Source: Chitinophagaceae bacterium UBA1946
Lineage (GTDB): Bacteria; Bacteroidota; Bacteroidia; Chitinophagales; Chitinophagaceae
NCBI GenBank assembly: GCA_002336815.1
Contig: DDEU01000035.1
Location: 14,732-77,901 of the forward strand
DNA length: 63,170 nt
Reading direction: 5' to 3'
Of this stretch, positions 35,225 through 45,962 are shown one piece after another. A model generated the notes under the pieces. That model saw only the letters and a list, made by a program, of their open reading frames with translations, had not been told where the DNA came from and made no database searches. Each line of letters begins with the position of its first letter. The first letter of the stretch is position 1. A program made the translations under genes and the position numbers.

Positions 35225-38200
35225 ATGAGTTCTTTATTCACAGAGGAAGCGAGGCTTTTATTTGAATCAGCACCCGGACTTTACCTGGTGCTGGAGCCAG
35301 ACTTTACCATAGCTGCTGTAACTGACGCCTACCTGTGTGCTACCGGAACCAACAGGGAGCAACTGATCAGCCGGAATATTTTTGAAGTATTTCCCGATAA
35401 TGCTGAAGATAGAAGCGATGATGAAAGTAACTGCATGCACAACCTCAGGGCTTCACTTAACTATGTAATTAAAAATGGCAGGTCACAAACAATGGCTGTG
35501 CAAAGATACAGTCTGCCCGGGCCGGATGGTCTTCCGGCAGAGCGTTATTGGCGCCCTTTCAACAAGCCCGTTTTCAACAGTGATCAGCAACTCCTGTTTA
35601 TCATACACCAGGTAGAAGATGTAACGAAGCACAAAATAGCTGAACAAAAATTTTACGATTACCTGGAATCAGCGACAGAGGCAACCATCATTATGGGTGA
35701 TGATGGTGATATGAAAATTGCAAATAAGCGGGCCTGCCTGCTCTTTGGTTACAGCAAAGAAGAACTCATTGACAAACCGGTAGAGATACTGCTGCCGGAT
35801 GAACTAAAAAAAATGCACCAGCACCGTCGCAGCAGTTTTGAAGATGCTGCCGGCTTAAAAGAAATGAATAGTGGCGAAACCTTTACCGCCACCAGGAAAA
35901 ACGGGGAGCGGTTCCCTGTTGAAATAAACTTATCCCTGGTAAATTCAGATGAAGAAATTCTTGTATCAGCTTCCATCAAAGACCTTACCGAACGAAAACA
36001 GCAGCAGGAGAAACTGGAATTACTTTCAAAACAGATCGACCAGGCTAACGATGCCATTTTTACAGTTGACGCAGAAAGAAGGATCACAAGCTGGAACAGG
36101 GGAGCGGAAAAAATGTACGGTTACTCAAAAGAAGAGGCGCTCGGAAAAGTATCGCATGATCTTTTACAGACCGACATGGATGCGAAGGAAATTGAAGCAC
36201 TTTCCAGAAAAATTGCCGGGGAAAATCATTATACCGTTGATCTGAAAAGGAAAACAAAAGCAGGTGACGATATTTTTGTAAAGTTATCCACTACTTCAAT
36301 AAAAAGCCCGGCAGGGGAACTCACCGGTTATGTGGCGGTAAACTTTGATATCACTGAACAAAAAAAACTAAGGGAGCAGGTTGATTACCTGGCACAAATT
36401 ACAGAGCAGTCCTCGGAAGCTATCATGTCGAGAAATAGCGACAATTGCCTTGTAAGCTGGAATAAGGGAGCTGAACATCTTTTTGGATACTCTAAAGAAG
36501 AGGCCTTGGGTCGAAAGGCAATTGATCTTGGTATCATCCGCTTCACGCCGGAAGAAATGATCGAAGTTGCAGCCGAATTGGCAGGTAAGGGAAACTGGAA
36601 AGCAGAAAAGCTTTTCTTTCATAAAAACGGCACCGGTTTTTGGGGAAGTGTTACTGCCAATGTGATAAAAAATGAGCATGGTAAAAAATTGTCGGAAGTG
36701 TTTGTGGTGAAAGATATCAGCACCGAAAAACAATTAGAGGCCAGATTGATACAGGCAAATGAAGAGCTGGAGCAAAAGGTAAAAGAGCGCACTGCTGAAA
36801 TTCTGAAAAGCGAAAAAAAATACCGCCATCTCTTCGAAAACAATCCCATGCCGATGTGGATCACAGACATGGATACCCTCAAATTCCTCGATGTAAATAA
36901 AATAGCGGTAGAAAGATACGGCTACAGCCGGGAGGAATTCCTGGGCATGACGGCAACGGATATACGCCCGGACGATGAAAAGGTGCCGTTTGTGGAATAT
37001 GTTCATACGCAGGAAAACGATGAAACAAATTACCACAACCGGGTATGGCAACACCAAAAAAAAGATGGCAGTATCATCCAGGTAGAAGTGATTGTACACC
37101 ATATTTTTTTTGAGGGCAGCAAGGCACGCCTTGTACTGGCAAATGACGTTACAGAAAAAGTGAAAGCAAATGAAAGACTGGCGGCCAGTGAACAACGCTT
37201 CCGGGCACTGATAGAAAACAACTACGACATCATCTCCCTGATGGACAGATCTTTTAATCTTATCTACCGAAGCCCCTCAGCAGAAAGGATCATGGGGTGG
37301 AGCAATGACTCGATGAAAGGCCGCAATGCAACAGTGAACATTCACCCCGACGACCAGCAAATGGCCAGGGGCATCATCGAAGAATTAATGGTTAGTCCAG
37401 GTAAATCTTTTTATACAAGCTTCCGAAACAAACACAAAGACGGCCATTATTTATGGGTAGAAGGTTCACTCGTAAACCGGCTGGAAGAGCCCGGCATCAA
37501 TGCGATCGTTTTTAACTTCAGGGATATCACTGCAAGAAAAGCAGCCGAGCAAAAATTGCACGCAAATGAGGAACGCTTCCGGGCACTGATCGAAAACAAC
37601 AACGACATGATCTCACTGCTTGACGCATCTTTTAAAGTGCTCTATCGCAGCCCATCTTCCACCAGGATCACTGGCTGGACGGATGATGATGTTAAAGAAA
37701 TGAGCATGCTAAAAACGGTTCACCCGGACGACCTGATCACACATGAAAAAAATATACGATCCATCTTTTCCACCCCGGGTAGTTCGATTAATACTACCGT
37801 ACGCATCCTGCACAAAAAAGGACATTATATCTGGATGGAAGGCTCCATCAAAAATCTTCTCCAGGACGAAACTATTAAAGCCTTTGTGTTCAATTTCAGG
37901 GATGTAACGGAACAAAAATTGGCTGAAGAAAAGATCAGTGCCAGCGAAGAACGTTACCGGCATACCCTCGACAATATGCTCGAAGGTGTACAGATACTGG
38001 ATTTTGACCTTCGTTATGTGTACGTAAATGATGCCATGGCCAAACAGGCAAGATATCCTAAAACAGAGTTGATCGGGTACACATTACCGGACAAATTTCC
38101 AGGTATAGAACAAACATCCGTTTTTAGATCTTACCAGTATTGCCTTCACGAAAGACAGCCCCTTCATTTAGAAAATGAATTTATTTTTCCAGATGGATCA

Positions 38201-39436
38201 ATCGGCTGGTTTGAATTAAGTTTTCAACCCATCCCCGAAGGCTTATTCATTTTATCAGTAGACATTACTGAAAGAAAAGAATCCGAGGCGAAGTTAAACG
38301 ACCAGCGTGCCCAGTTAAAAACCCTGGGAGATAATTTGACCGGCGTGATGATCTACCAGCTCATTGGAGATATAGACGGAAAACGCCGGTTCACTTACGT
38401 AAGCGATGGCGTGAAAAATCTAACCGGTAAAACCCCGGAGGAAGTGATGGCCGACCCATCTGTATTGTACACAATGATCCTGGAAGAAGACCGGGAACAA
38501 TTCATCCTGGCTGAATTGGAAGCGAGCAGAAAAATGGGTATATTTAATACAGAAGTTCGTTGCCGCACCCATAAAAACGAGATCCGCTGGCTCAACATTG
38601 TTTCCACGCCAAGGCTGCAGGAGAATGGACAGATCGTATGGGATGGTTTTCATATCGACGTTACCGACCGCAAAGAAGTGGAAGAAAGAATGAAGCATCT
38701 CAACCAGGAACTCGAAGAAAAAATTGCCGTCCGCACGGAACAGCTTAAAAAAAGCAACCAGGAGATGGAAGCTTTTTCTTATTCCGTTAGTCATGACCTC
38801 AGGGCACCGCTCAGGGGCATCATCGGCTTTACAAATATCCTGGAAGAAGAATACAGCAGCAAGCTGGATGCTGAAGCAAAACGCATTACAGATGTGATCA
38901 AAAGCAATACCCTTAAAATGGGCAACCTGATTGATGACCTGCTGGCGTTTTCAAGGATCGGCCAGCAGGAGATCGAGAAGATGATGATCGACAGCAATGA
39001 ACTGGTGAAACAGGCGATCCTTTCACTTGACCATAAGAACAAACAGGCAGAATGGGTGATCCCAACTTTGGATAAAGCCTTCGGGGACTATAACACGCTC
39101 AGGCAGGTTTGGGTAAATCTTATTTCAAATGCGGTAAAGTACTCCTCCGGCCAACAGTTCCAGCGCATTGAAATCGGCTCTTATGAGGCCGAAACTGAAG
39201 TAATATTTTTTATAAAAGACAATGGGGTAGGTTTTGATGAAAAATATGCAGACAAGTTATTCAAGGTTTTTCAACGCCTGCATTCTACAACGGAATTTGA
39301 AGGCACCGGTATTGGCCTGGCCATTTTAGAAAAGATCATTTCGAAACATGGCGGCAGGGTATGGGCATCGGCAGTTAAAGGAGCCGGCGCCAGTTTTTAT
39401 TTTAGTTTACCAAACAAGCAGATTGAGTCTATTTAA
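35225..39436 (+). CDS. Soluble nine-PAS HisKA sensor kinase
   Basis: A 1403-aa cytoplasmic histidine kinase with no membrane segment. About nine consecutive PAS/PAC units of about 120 residues fill residues 1-1150, with a coiled coil near 505-530. HisKA follows (phospho-acceptor His1190 in SVSHDLRAPLRG), then HATPase_c with N-box Asn1302 (LISNAVKYS), DNGVGF and GTGIGLAI. PAS units 6 and 7 are near-duplicates (both have FRALIENN and YRSPS). It has no receiver domain; a stand-alone receiver gene starts 23 bp downstream and is its likely partner. Signals sensed are unknown; a cytoplasmic redox, gas or ligand input through PAS is plausible. Confidence 0.93.
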   Translation: MSSLFTEEARLLFESAPGLYLVLEPDFTIAAVTDAYLCATGTNREQLISRNIFEVFPDNAEDRSDDESNCMHNLRASLNYVIKNGRSQTMAVQRYSLPGPDGLPAERYWRPFNKPVFNSDQQLLFIIHQVEDVTKHKIAEQKFYDYLESATEATIIMGDDGDMKIANKRACLLFGYSKEELIDKPVEILLPDELKKMHQHRRSSFEDAAGLKEMNSGETFTATRKNGERFPVEINLSLVNSDEEILVSASIKDLTERKQQQEKLELLSKQIDQANDAIFTVDAERRITSWNRGAEKMYGYSKEEALGKVSHDLLQTDMDAKEIEALSRKIAGENHYTVDLKRKTKAGDDIFVKLSTTSIKSPAGELTGYVAVNFDITEQKKLREQVDYLAQITEQSSEAIMSRNSDNCLVSWNKGAEHLFGYSKEEALGRKAIDLGIIRFTPEEMIEVAAELAGKGNWKAEKLFFHKNGTGFWGSVTANVIKNEHGKKLSEVFVVKDISTEKQLEARLIQANEELEQKVKERTAEILKSEKKYRHLFENNPMPMWITDMDTLKFLDVNKIAVERYGYSREEFLGMTATDIRPDDEKVPFVEYVHTQENDETNYHNRVWQHQKKDGSIIQVEVIVHHIFFEGSKARLVLANDVTEKVKANERLAASEQRFRALIENNYDIISLMDRSFNLIYRSPSAERIMGWSNDSMKGRNATVNIHPDDQQMARGIIEELMVSPGKSFYTSFRNKHKDGHYLWVEGSLVNRLEEPGINAIVFNFRDITARKAAEQKLHANEERFRALIENNNDMISLLDASFKVLYRSPSSTRITGWTDDDVKEMSMLKTVHPDDLITHEKNIRSIFSTPGSSINTTVRILHKKGHYIWMEGSIKNLLQDETIKAFVFNFRDVTEQKLAEEKISASEERYRHTLDNMLEGVQILDFDLRYVYVNDAMAKQARYPKTELIGYTLPDKFPGIEQTSVFRSYQYCLHERQPLHLENEFIFPDGSIGWFELSFQPIPEGLFILSVDITERKESEAKLNDQRAQLKTLGDNLTGVMIYQLIGDIDGKRRFTYVSDGVKNLTGKTPEEVMADPSVLYTMILEEDREQFILAELEASRKMGIFNTEVRCRTHKNEIRWLNIVSTPRLQENGQIVWDGFHIDVTDRKEVEERMKHLNQELEEKIAVRTEQLKKSNQEMEAFSYSVSHDLRAPLRGIIGFTNILEEEYSSKLDAEAKRITDVIKSNTLKMGNLIDDLLAFSRIGQQEIEKMMIDSNELVKQAILSLDHKNKQAEWVIPTLDKAFGDYNTLRQVWVNLISNAVKYSSGQQFQRIEIGSYEAETEVIFFIKDNGVGFDEKYADKLFKVFQRLHSTTEFEGTGIGLAILEKIISKHGGRVWASAVKGAGASFYFSLPNKQIESI

Positions 39437-39459
39437 TAATAATAAAAACCTATCATATT

Positions 39460-39903
39460 ATGGATCACAATTCAATTGACCTGTTATTGGTGGAAGATAA
39501 CCTGCACGACGCAGAACTCACTATCCGGGAATTGCAAAAGCATAACCTGGCCAATCATCTTTATCATGCAACCGATGGAGAAGAGGCGCTGGATTTTATT
39601 TTCGCCACCGGCAAATTTGCCAGCCGCAGGAATGCTGCACTTCCTCCTAAACTGGTGTTGCTGGATATTAAAATGCCGAAGATAAATGGCATCGAAGTTT
39701 TGAAAGCCATTAAAGGAAACGAAGAAACCAAATCAACGCCGGTGGTGATACTTACTTCTTCCCGGGAAGACCCGGATATACAGGCCTGTTATGATTTGGG
39801 CGCCAACAGCTATATCCTTAAACCGGTAAACTTCGAAAAGTTTGCGGAAGCCATTAAAAACCTTGGGTTTTACTGGCTCTTGCTGAATCAGCCACCAGTC
39901 TAA
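39460..39903 (+). CDS. Stand-alone receiver protein (Rcp1-like)
   Basis: A 147-aa single-domain response regulator. Phospho-acceptor Asp69 (LVLLDIKMPK), acidic patch Glu12-Asp13 (LLVEDNLHDAE), and Lys121 (YILKPVNF) are all present. The C-terminal LGFYWLLLNQ tail is typical of the cyanobacterial Rcp1-like group that pairs with phytochrome-type kinases. It has no output domain, so it acts as a phosphoryl shuttle or by protein contact. It lies between two kinase genes (23 and 24 bp gaps) and has a close paralog at 58228-58671. Confidence 0.93.
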   Translation: MDHNSIDLLLVEDNLHDAELTIRELQKHNLANHLYHATDGEEALDFIFATGKFASRRNAALPPKLVLLDIKMPKINGIEVLKAIKGNEETKSTPVVILTSSREDPDIQACYDLGANSYILKPVNFEKFAEAIKNLGFYWLLLNQPPV

Positions 39904-39927
39904 TCTCATCTTTTTAACCTCAAGCCG

Positions 39928-42900
39928 ATGGAGCCCTTAAAAATACTACACCTGGAAGACAGTGAAACGGATGCTGAAATTGTAAAACGCCTGCTTAAAA
40001 AAGAGCAGCTGCATTACAATTACAGGCTTTGCATGACCCGGGAAGAATACATTGATGCACTTGAAGAATTTATGCCCGATGTGATACTGGCCGATAATTC
40101 GCTGCCACAGTTTGATGCAGCGGAAGCATTGAATATTGCCAATCATTTTATGCTGAAAGTGCCATTCATATTGGTTACCGGTACTATGTCGGAAGAATTT
40201 GCGGTAGATATGATAAAGCGTGGTGCTGATGATTATATCCTTAAAGACAGGTTGGGAAGATTGACCTCTGCCATTGATACGGCGCTTAGAAAACGCAGGG
40301 CTGAAAAAGAAAAATCCATAGCGCTGGAAAAACTGGTGCAAAGCGAGGAAAAGTACAGGATGCTTTTTGAACGAAATCTTGCAGGTGTATATCTAACAAC
40401 GGTTGCCGGAACCATCATCAATTGCAACGATGCCTTTGCTGCCATGCTCGGTTACAGTTCGCACGCTGAACTGGAACAGGTAAGTGCTTTCTCACTTTAT
40501 TTTGATAGCAAAGACCGGGATCAATTTATCAATAACCTACGCAATAAAAAACAGGTATCCAATTATGAATCTGTACTTAAACATAAAGATGGCCATGCAG
40601 TTAATGTGCTTGAAAATATTTCTTTGCTTACGGATGCTGTTACCGGCGAAGAACTGATAGAAGGTGTAATGCTTGATTTTACAGAACACAAGCAAATGCA
40701 GGAGGCCCTGCTTTATGAACAGTACCTGATGCAAACGCTGATGAATAACCTGCCGGATGCTATTTATTTTAAAGACCATGAAAGCCGCTTTTTACGAATC
40801 AGTAAGTCACAGGCAGCATGGCTTGGCCTCAAGGATCCATTGATGGCTTTAGGCAAAACAGACTATGATTTTTTTCCAAAAAATCATGCAGACTCAGCCC
40901 TCAGTGATGAAATCGAAATAATGCAAACGGGTCAGTCAATAACCAGGGAAGAAAAAGAGGTATGGCCGGGAGGGTCTGTTACTTATGCGGTTTCTACCAA
41001 AATGCCCTTACGCAACCAGCAGGGCGATATTACCGGAACATTCGGCATCTCAAGGGATATTACAAAACGAAAAAAAGCAGAAATATTAATACAGGAAAGC
41101 GAGGAGAAATACCGTACCATGATGGAAAGGGTATCTGATGCCTTTGCTGCCCTCGACAAAAACGGCATTTATACCTACGTTAATAAGAGCGCAGCTGCAA
41201 TTTTCAATTTAAGCGAAGAGGAAATGATTGGAAAAAATGTATGGACGCTGTTTCCTGAATCAGTAGAAATGCCTTTTTACAATGCCTTTTACGAAGCGCT
41301 CAGAACACAGCAGTACACTTTTGTTGAAAATTACTACACAGCCAGTAATATATGGCTGGAAAACCATTTTTATCCTTCTGCCGAAGGGATATCGATCTTC
41401 TTCCGGGATGTAACCAAGCAAAAAAAAGCGGATGCACTTATAAAGGAAAGCGAAGAAAAATACCGCACGCTGGTAGAGCAGGCCTTTGATGGCATTATCA
41501 TTTACGCATCCGATGGCACCATACTCGATTGTAACCTTAGTGCCTGCACCTACACCGGTTACTCATCAGAAGAATTAAAAAGCTTTAATGTAACCAAACT
41601 CTTTTTTAAAGATGAACTAGAAGCCCGGCCATTAAAATTTGAATTGCTGTACAGTGGTCACCCCACACTGGATCACCGCAGGCTTAAAAGAAAAGACGGC
41701 ACTTCTGTTGATATGGAAATAGCCACCAAGATAATGCCTGATGGCAGGCTGATGGCTGTTGGCAGAGATATTACAGAAAGACGAAAAGCACAGGCCCAGC
41801 AGGCATTGTTTGCTTCCATTGTTAATTCATCAGATGATGCGATCATCAGTAAAAACCTGGATGGTGTGATCACGAGCTGGAATCGTGGTGCAGAAGCGCT
41901 TTTTGGCTACACTGAAAAAGAAATGGTGGGTAATAATATTTCGGCACTCGTACCTGCTGACCTCAGCGGCGAAGAAACCGCCATCCTCAAAAAAATATCA
42001 CAGGGTGATTATGTGCAGCATTATGAAACGGTTCGTGTTAAAAAAGATGGCAGCCGGGTATTTGTTTCACTAACAGTATCCCCTGTACGAAACAGCAAAG
42101 GCTTAGTAATAGGCGCTTCTAAAATTGCAAGGGATATTTCGGAACGAAAAGCAGCGGAGCAAAAGATCATCCAGTCAGAGATCAACCTCAAAGCTATTTT
42201 TGACAATACTTCCGAGGGATTTGTCCTGGTAGACCGGGATGGAACGGTTAAAGCCTTCAATGGGAAAACGAAGGAGAGCATTTTTGTGAATTCGGAAGTA
42301 GAAATGAAAGCAGGCAAAAACATCTTTGAATTTGTTGACCACGACCGGAAGGATTTTTTCAAAAAAGTAATGATCAATGTACTAAAGGGTAATACGATCC
42401 AGTACGACCGTGCTTTCAATATGGGCAATGGCTCATTCCGCTGGATCAACTTTTCGCTTAACCCGGTCGTAAAAGATAAAAAGATCGATGGTTTCTGTAT
42501 CACCGGTCGTGATATCACGGATAAGAAGATCGCAGAACAGGAAAAGGAATTTACCCACAACAACCTTGATGCACTGATCAATAATACACATGACCTGATC
42601 TGGAGTATTGACAAAGATTTTAATCTTATTACTTCCAACCTGGCCTTTAAAAAGACGGTAAAACTTCTGAGTGGCATAACTGTTTTAAAAGGATCAAGCA
42701 TACTCATTGATGCTTTTGGCCCATTTGAATTAACCCGTTATAAAGAGTTTTATCAGCGTGCGCTGGCGGGTGAAACTTTTACAGAAGTGTTGTTCTCCAA
42801 TACACCCATTGGTCTTTGGTCAGAAGTATCATTTTATCCGATTTACGAAGGCAGTTCTGTCATTGGTACGGCCTGCTTTTCCCGGAATATCACCGACCGG

Positions 42901-43989
42901 AAAAAAGCAGAAGAAGAATTAAAAAGAAGCTACGCCGAAAAACAGGTGCTGGCCCGCAGGATGTCGACCATTATTAATACACTGCCTGCAAATATTGCGC
43001 TGCTTGATGAAAAAGGTGTTATTGTAGACGTAAATGAAGCCTGGAAAAGTTTTGCTGATAAGAACGGTTTCCAGAGCCCTCATTATGCCGTTGGCGACAA
43101 CTACATAGAAATTGCCGATACCTCTTTTGGAGAGGATGAAGGTGATGGAAAAAAAGTAGCAACCGGCATCAGAAAAGTGCTCAACAAAAAAATAAAGGCA
43201 TTTGAATACGAATATCCCTGTCACTCGCCGGAAGAAAAAAGATGGTTTCGCATGGTAGTAACGCCGATCGCAGGGCGGGAACAGGGTGCGGTAGTGATGC
43301 ATGTAGATATTTCTGAATTGCGCAAACTGGAAGCGGAAAGGATGGAAAGTAAAATTGAAGAACAGAAAAATATTACACAGGCAATGATACTGGGGCAGGA
43401 GAAAGAACGGAACGCCATTGGCAGGGAACTGCACGACAATATGAACCAGATTCTGGCAGGAGTAAACCTGCTGCTGGGTATGTTAAGAACCAAGCCGGAA
43501 AGACTGGACCAATACCTGCCACTTTGCATTGAACACATTAACCTTGCCATTAAAGAGAACCGGAAGATCGCACATGAGCTGGTATCACCCAACCAGGTTT
43601 CTGAAAGTTTGATCAACCAGATAGACCGGTTGTGTACCAATATGCTGCAAAATGCCGGTCTCGAAACAACCATTGATCACGAAAAATTTGATGAACATCT
43701 TGTTCATGCTGATCAAAAACTGGCCATTTACAGGGTGGTGCAGGAGCAGTGTACCAACATAGTTAAATATGCCCAGGCCCGCCAGGTTGAATTCAAATTA
43801 TCAACATCCGGAAATTTGCTCATGCTGCAGATAAAAGACGATGGGCAGGGGATGAAGACAGGCAAAAAAACAGATGGCATCGGGCTACAAAATATGATGA
43901 GCCGTGTAAGCGTGCTCAATGGCAAATTAAAGATCAATACAAAACCAGGGAAAGGCTTTGCGTTGCACGTTGAAATTCCACTCGCCTGA
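39928..43989 (+). CDS. REC-(PAS)8-HisKA_3 hybrid kinase
   Basis: A 1353-aa cytoplasmic protein. Residues 1-125 are a receiver domain with Asp56 (VILADNSLP) and conserved Lys (YILKDRL). About eight PAS units fill 135-1140, then HisKA_3 with His1169 in the QEKERNAIGRELHDNMNQI segment. The ATPase has YRVVQEQCTNIVKYAQA, DDGQGM and GIGLQNMMSRV. HisKA_3 kinases normally signal to NarL/LuxR-type regulators. The N-terminal REC suggests that phosphorylation from another kinase controls it. Stop TGA directly abuts the stop of the convergent gluconokinase gene (TGA then TCA), with no gap. Confidence 0.93.
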   Translation: MEPLKILHLEDSETDAEIVKRLLKKEQLHYNYRLCMTREEYIDALEEFMPDVILADNSLPQFDAAEALNIANHFMLKVPFILVTGTMSEEFAVDMIKRGADDYILKDRLGRLTSAIDTALRKRRAEKEKSIALEKLVQSEEKYRMLFERNLAGVYLTTVAGTIINCNDAFAAMLGYSSHAELEQVSAFSLYFDSKDRDQFINNLRNKKQVSNYESVLKHKDGHAVNVLENISLLTDAVTGEELIEGVMLDFTEHKQMQEALLYEQYLMQTLMNNLPDAIYFKDHESRFLRISKSQAAWLGLKDPLMALGKTDYDFFPKNHADSALSDEIEIMQTGQSITREEKEVWPGGSVTYAVSTKMPLRNQQGDITGTFGISRDITKRKKAEILIQESEEKYRTMMERVSDAFAALDKNGIYTYVNKSAAAIFNLSEEEMIGKNVWTLFPESVEMPFYNAFYEALRTQQYTFVENYYTASNIWLENHFYPSAEGISIFFRDVTKQKKADALIKESEEKYRTLVEQAFDGIIIYASDGTILDCNLSACTYTGYSSEELKSFNVTKLFFKDELEARPLKFELLYSGHPTLDHRRLKRKDGTSVDMEIATKIMPDGRLMAVGRDITERRKAQAQQALFASIVNSSDDAIISKNLDGVITSWNRGAEALFGYTEKEMVGNNISALVPADLSGEETAILKKISQGDYVQHYETVRVKKDGSRVFVSLTVSPVRNSKGLVIGASKIARDISERKAAEQKIIQSEINLKAIFDNTSEGFVLVDRDGTVKAFNGKTKESIFVNSEVEMKAGKNIFEFVDHDRKDFFKKVMINVLKGNTIQYDRAFNMGNGSFRWINFSLNPVVKDKKIDGFCITGRDITDKKIAEQEKEFTHNNLDALINNTHDLIWSIDKDFNLITSNLAFKKTVKLLSGITVLKGSSILIDAFGPFELTRYKEFYQRALAGETFTEVLFSNTPIGLWSEVSFYPIYEGSSVIGTACFSRNITDRKKAEEELKRSYAEKQVLARRMSTIINTLPANIALLDEKGVIVDVNEAWKSFADKNGFQSPHYAVGDNYIEIADTSFGEDEGDGKKVATGIRKVLNKKIKAFEYEYPCHSPEEKRWFRMVVTPIAGREQGAVVMHVDISELRKLEAERMESKIEEQKNITQAMILGQEKERNAIGRELHDNMNQILAGVNLLLGMLRTKPERLDQYLPLCIEHINLAIKENRKIAHELVSPNQVSESLINQIDRLCTNMLQNAGLETTIDHEKFDEHLVHADQKLAIYRVVQEQCTNIVKYAQARQVEFKLSTSGNLLMLQIKDDGQGMKTGKKTDGIGLQNMMSRVSVLNGKLKINTKPGKGFALHVEIPLA

Positions 43990-44496
43990 TCACCCGATCG
44001 CCGAAATGATCTTGTCAACAATTGCGCCGGGAGCCATGCAAACATCTATTGCAATGGTATCCCTGCCAGGTGCTTCCAGTGCATCAAATTGCGACTGCAG
44101 CAAAGATGCCGGCATATAATGTTGCTGTCGTTGCTGCAGCCGCTGCAGGATAGTTTGGTAACTGCCATTTAACAGCACCCAGCGGCAATGGGTTTCAATG
44201 CCCCTGCTCAAACTTTTTCTATAGGCCGCTTTTAACGCCGAGCAAGCCAGGATGATATTATTTTTTGTGACGGCCTCTTCGGCAAAATCATGCATCTTGT
44301 CAAGCCAGGGTTGGCGGTCTGCGTCGGTTAGCGGCTGCCCTGCTTTCATCTTGTCGATATTCTGTTGCGGATGAAAATCATCTGCATCATAAAATGCATA
44401 GCCCGTTTTTTGAGCCAGTAACTGGCCGATGGTGGTTTTACCGGAGCCGGAAACACCTGTGATAAAAATTATTTTATAAGTACCTGTTGCCGGCAT
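43990..44496 (-). CDS. gntK: Gluconokinase
   Basis: A 168-aa carbohydrate kinase of the GntK/thermoresistant gluconokinase type. The P-loop is GVSGSGKT (residues 14-21). YDADDFHPQQNIDKMKAGQPLTDADRQPWL is the family signature for gluconate binding, and ILACSALKAAYRKSL and WVLLNG follow. It phosphorylates D-gluconate to 6-phosphogluconate in the cytoplasm. No gluconate transporter or dehydratase is next to it. Its 3' end abuts the kinase gene before it. Confidence 0.93.
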   Translation of the reverse strand: MPATGTYKIIFITGVSGSGKTTIGQLLAQKTGYAFYDADDFHPQQNIDKMKAGQPLTDADRQPWLDKMHDFAEEAVTKNNIILACSALKAAYRKSLSRGIETHCRWVLLNGSYQTILQRLQQRQQHYMPASLLQSQFDALEAPGRDTIAIDVCMAPGAIVDKIISAIG

Positions 44497-44567
44497 CCGT
44501 TGGAATTAACTATGCAATTTTAAAAATATTACTGTTCTTTTGATAATCAAGATACCCGTTACCGTTA

Positions 44568-45920
44568 CTACCTGGTCTTCCACATCCCGCTTTTTAAAAA
44601 AGCAAAAGACAACACAAAAATCGTACTCCAGTAGATCAACTCGTTGCTCCAGGCCCATGCCAGTGAGATGTAGTTTGTTTTCATAAAATACCAGGTGTAT
44701 AAAAAATAGATCACAATGGCAATGATCTCAATACCCAAATTAACCCTTGTTTTACCGGTGCCGGTTACACCGTTGAGCCAGATATTGGCAATGCTCATGA
44801 TCAGCAATCCGCCGGTAACAACCCGGAGCACGGGGATTCCCTGCGCCACAAATTCGGGTCCCTGGCCAAACAATTTAAAAAACTGTACCGGGAAGATGTT
44901 TACCAGCAGGCACATCACACAACAAAACCCAATGCTCCACAGCATGATCTTTGTCAATGCTTCCATCACTTTATCTTCCCGCCGCTGGCCCATCAGGTTA
45001 CTTATCATGGCATTGCTGGTGCCGGCAAATGCCCATACAAACACGCCGGTAAGTCCAAATACATTCCGCATGGTATTGCTGATGGCTTTTGCATTTTCAT
45101 CATGCCTCGATTCTATTAAAATAAAAAACGCCAGCCAGGTGGTAACGCTGATCACATACTGTAGTATCAGGGGCGTTGCTATTTTAACGATCTGCCTGCT
45201 CTTGATCTTGTCAAATTGAAAATGCTGCAGCAGGCCGTACTGTTTTTTCAACCCTGTTTTTGACAGTACTGCAAATACGGTAACAAAGCCTGCCGCTTCT
45301 GCGATCACCGAAGCTACAGCAGCACCATTGAAACCCATCTGCGGAAATCCCCATTTACCAAAGATGAGCAGGTAATCGAAGAGTATATTGGTACAGGCCT
45401 CTACAACAAAACCAACGATCAGCCAACGGCTGTTAAGCGATGCCACCAAAAATGCATTGCCCATCTGGAACAGGTATAAAAATGGAAGCCCCCAGATGCG
45501 GATCCTTAAAAAACTCATTTCCTGCGGATAGGCCGTAGGGTCAGCCACCTGTTGAAAAATGAAGGGCGCCACGAACCAGGTAAGCAGTACGCCTGCTGCA
45601 GCCAGTTGAAGGCTGATGCGGATGCCCTGCGACAATACCGTTTTAAAAGCACTGGTATCATCGCTGCCTGCATACCTCGAAAAGACAGATTGCATGGCAT
45701 TGTTAAGCCCATGACCCGCCACCGCAAAAATGAGATAAAACACGCCGGTGATGCCGGCATTGCCCAATGATTTGATATCGTTGTGTCCCAGGAAGATGCT
45801 GTTGGTAAGCATATTCAACTGTGGTATCAGTATGGCAAAAGTGATCGGCATTGCAATAGCAAGTATCTGCCGGTTGGTTACCTGTACTTTTAAATCTTTT
45901 ATTGCTGCTCCACTTTCCAT
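44568..45920 (-). CDS. MATE family efflux transporter
   Basis: A 450-aa inner-membrane exporter with 12 predicted spans in two homologous halves. The N-terminal half has MPITFAILIPQLNMLTNSIFLG and the loop GLNNAMQSVFSRYAGSDD; the second half has NAMISNLMGQRREDKVMEALTK. MATE proteins use Na+ or H+ gradients to expel cationic drugs or metabolites. The DinF/NorM subgroup cannot be decided. It lies 71 bp upstream of gntK on the same strand and is divergent from the DUF3822 gene. Confidence 0.92.
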   Translation of the reverse strand: MESGAAIKDLKVQVTNRQILAIAMPITFAILIPQLNMLTNSIFLGHNDIKSLGNAGITGVFYLIFAVAGHGLNNAMQSVFSRYAGSDDTSAFKTVLSQGIRISLQLAAAGVLLTWFVAPFIFQQVADPTAYPQEMSFLRIRIWGLPFLYLFQMGNAFLVASLNSRWLIVGFVVEACTNILFDYLLIFGKWGFPQMGFNGAAVASVIAEAAGFVTVFAVLSKTGLKKQYGLLQHFQFDKIKSRQIVKIATPLILQYVISVTTWLAFFILIESRHDENAKAISNTMRNVFGLTGVFVWAFAGTSNAMISNLMGQRREDKVMEALTKIMLWSIGFCCVMCLLVNIFPVQFFKLFGQGPEFVAQGIPVLRVVTGGLLIMSIANIWLNGVTGTGKTRVNLGIEIIAIVIYFLYTWYFMKTNYISLAWAWSNELIYWSTIFVLSFAFLKSGMWKTR

Positions 45921-45962
45921 AAGTTTGCAAAAATATCTTTTTTAAACTGCCAAACACAACCA

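Noticed and set aside
42021..42707. 228-codon open frame on the minus strand
   Set aside because: It is antisense to a well-supported PAS region of the 1353-aa kinase, has Ser/Leu-rich composition typical of reverse-frame translation, and no family resemblance.
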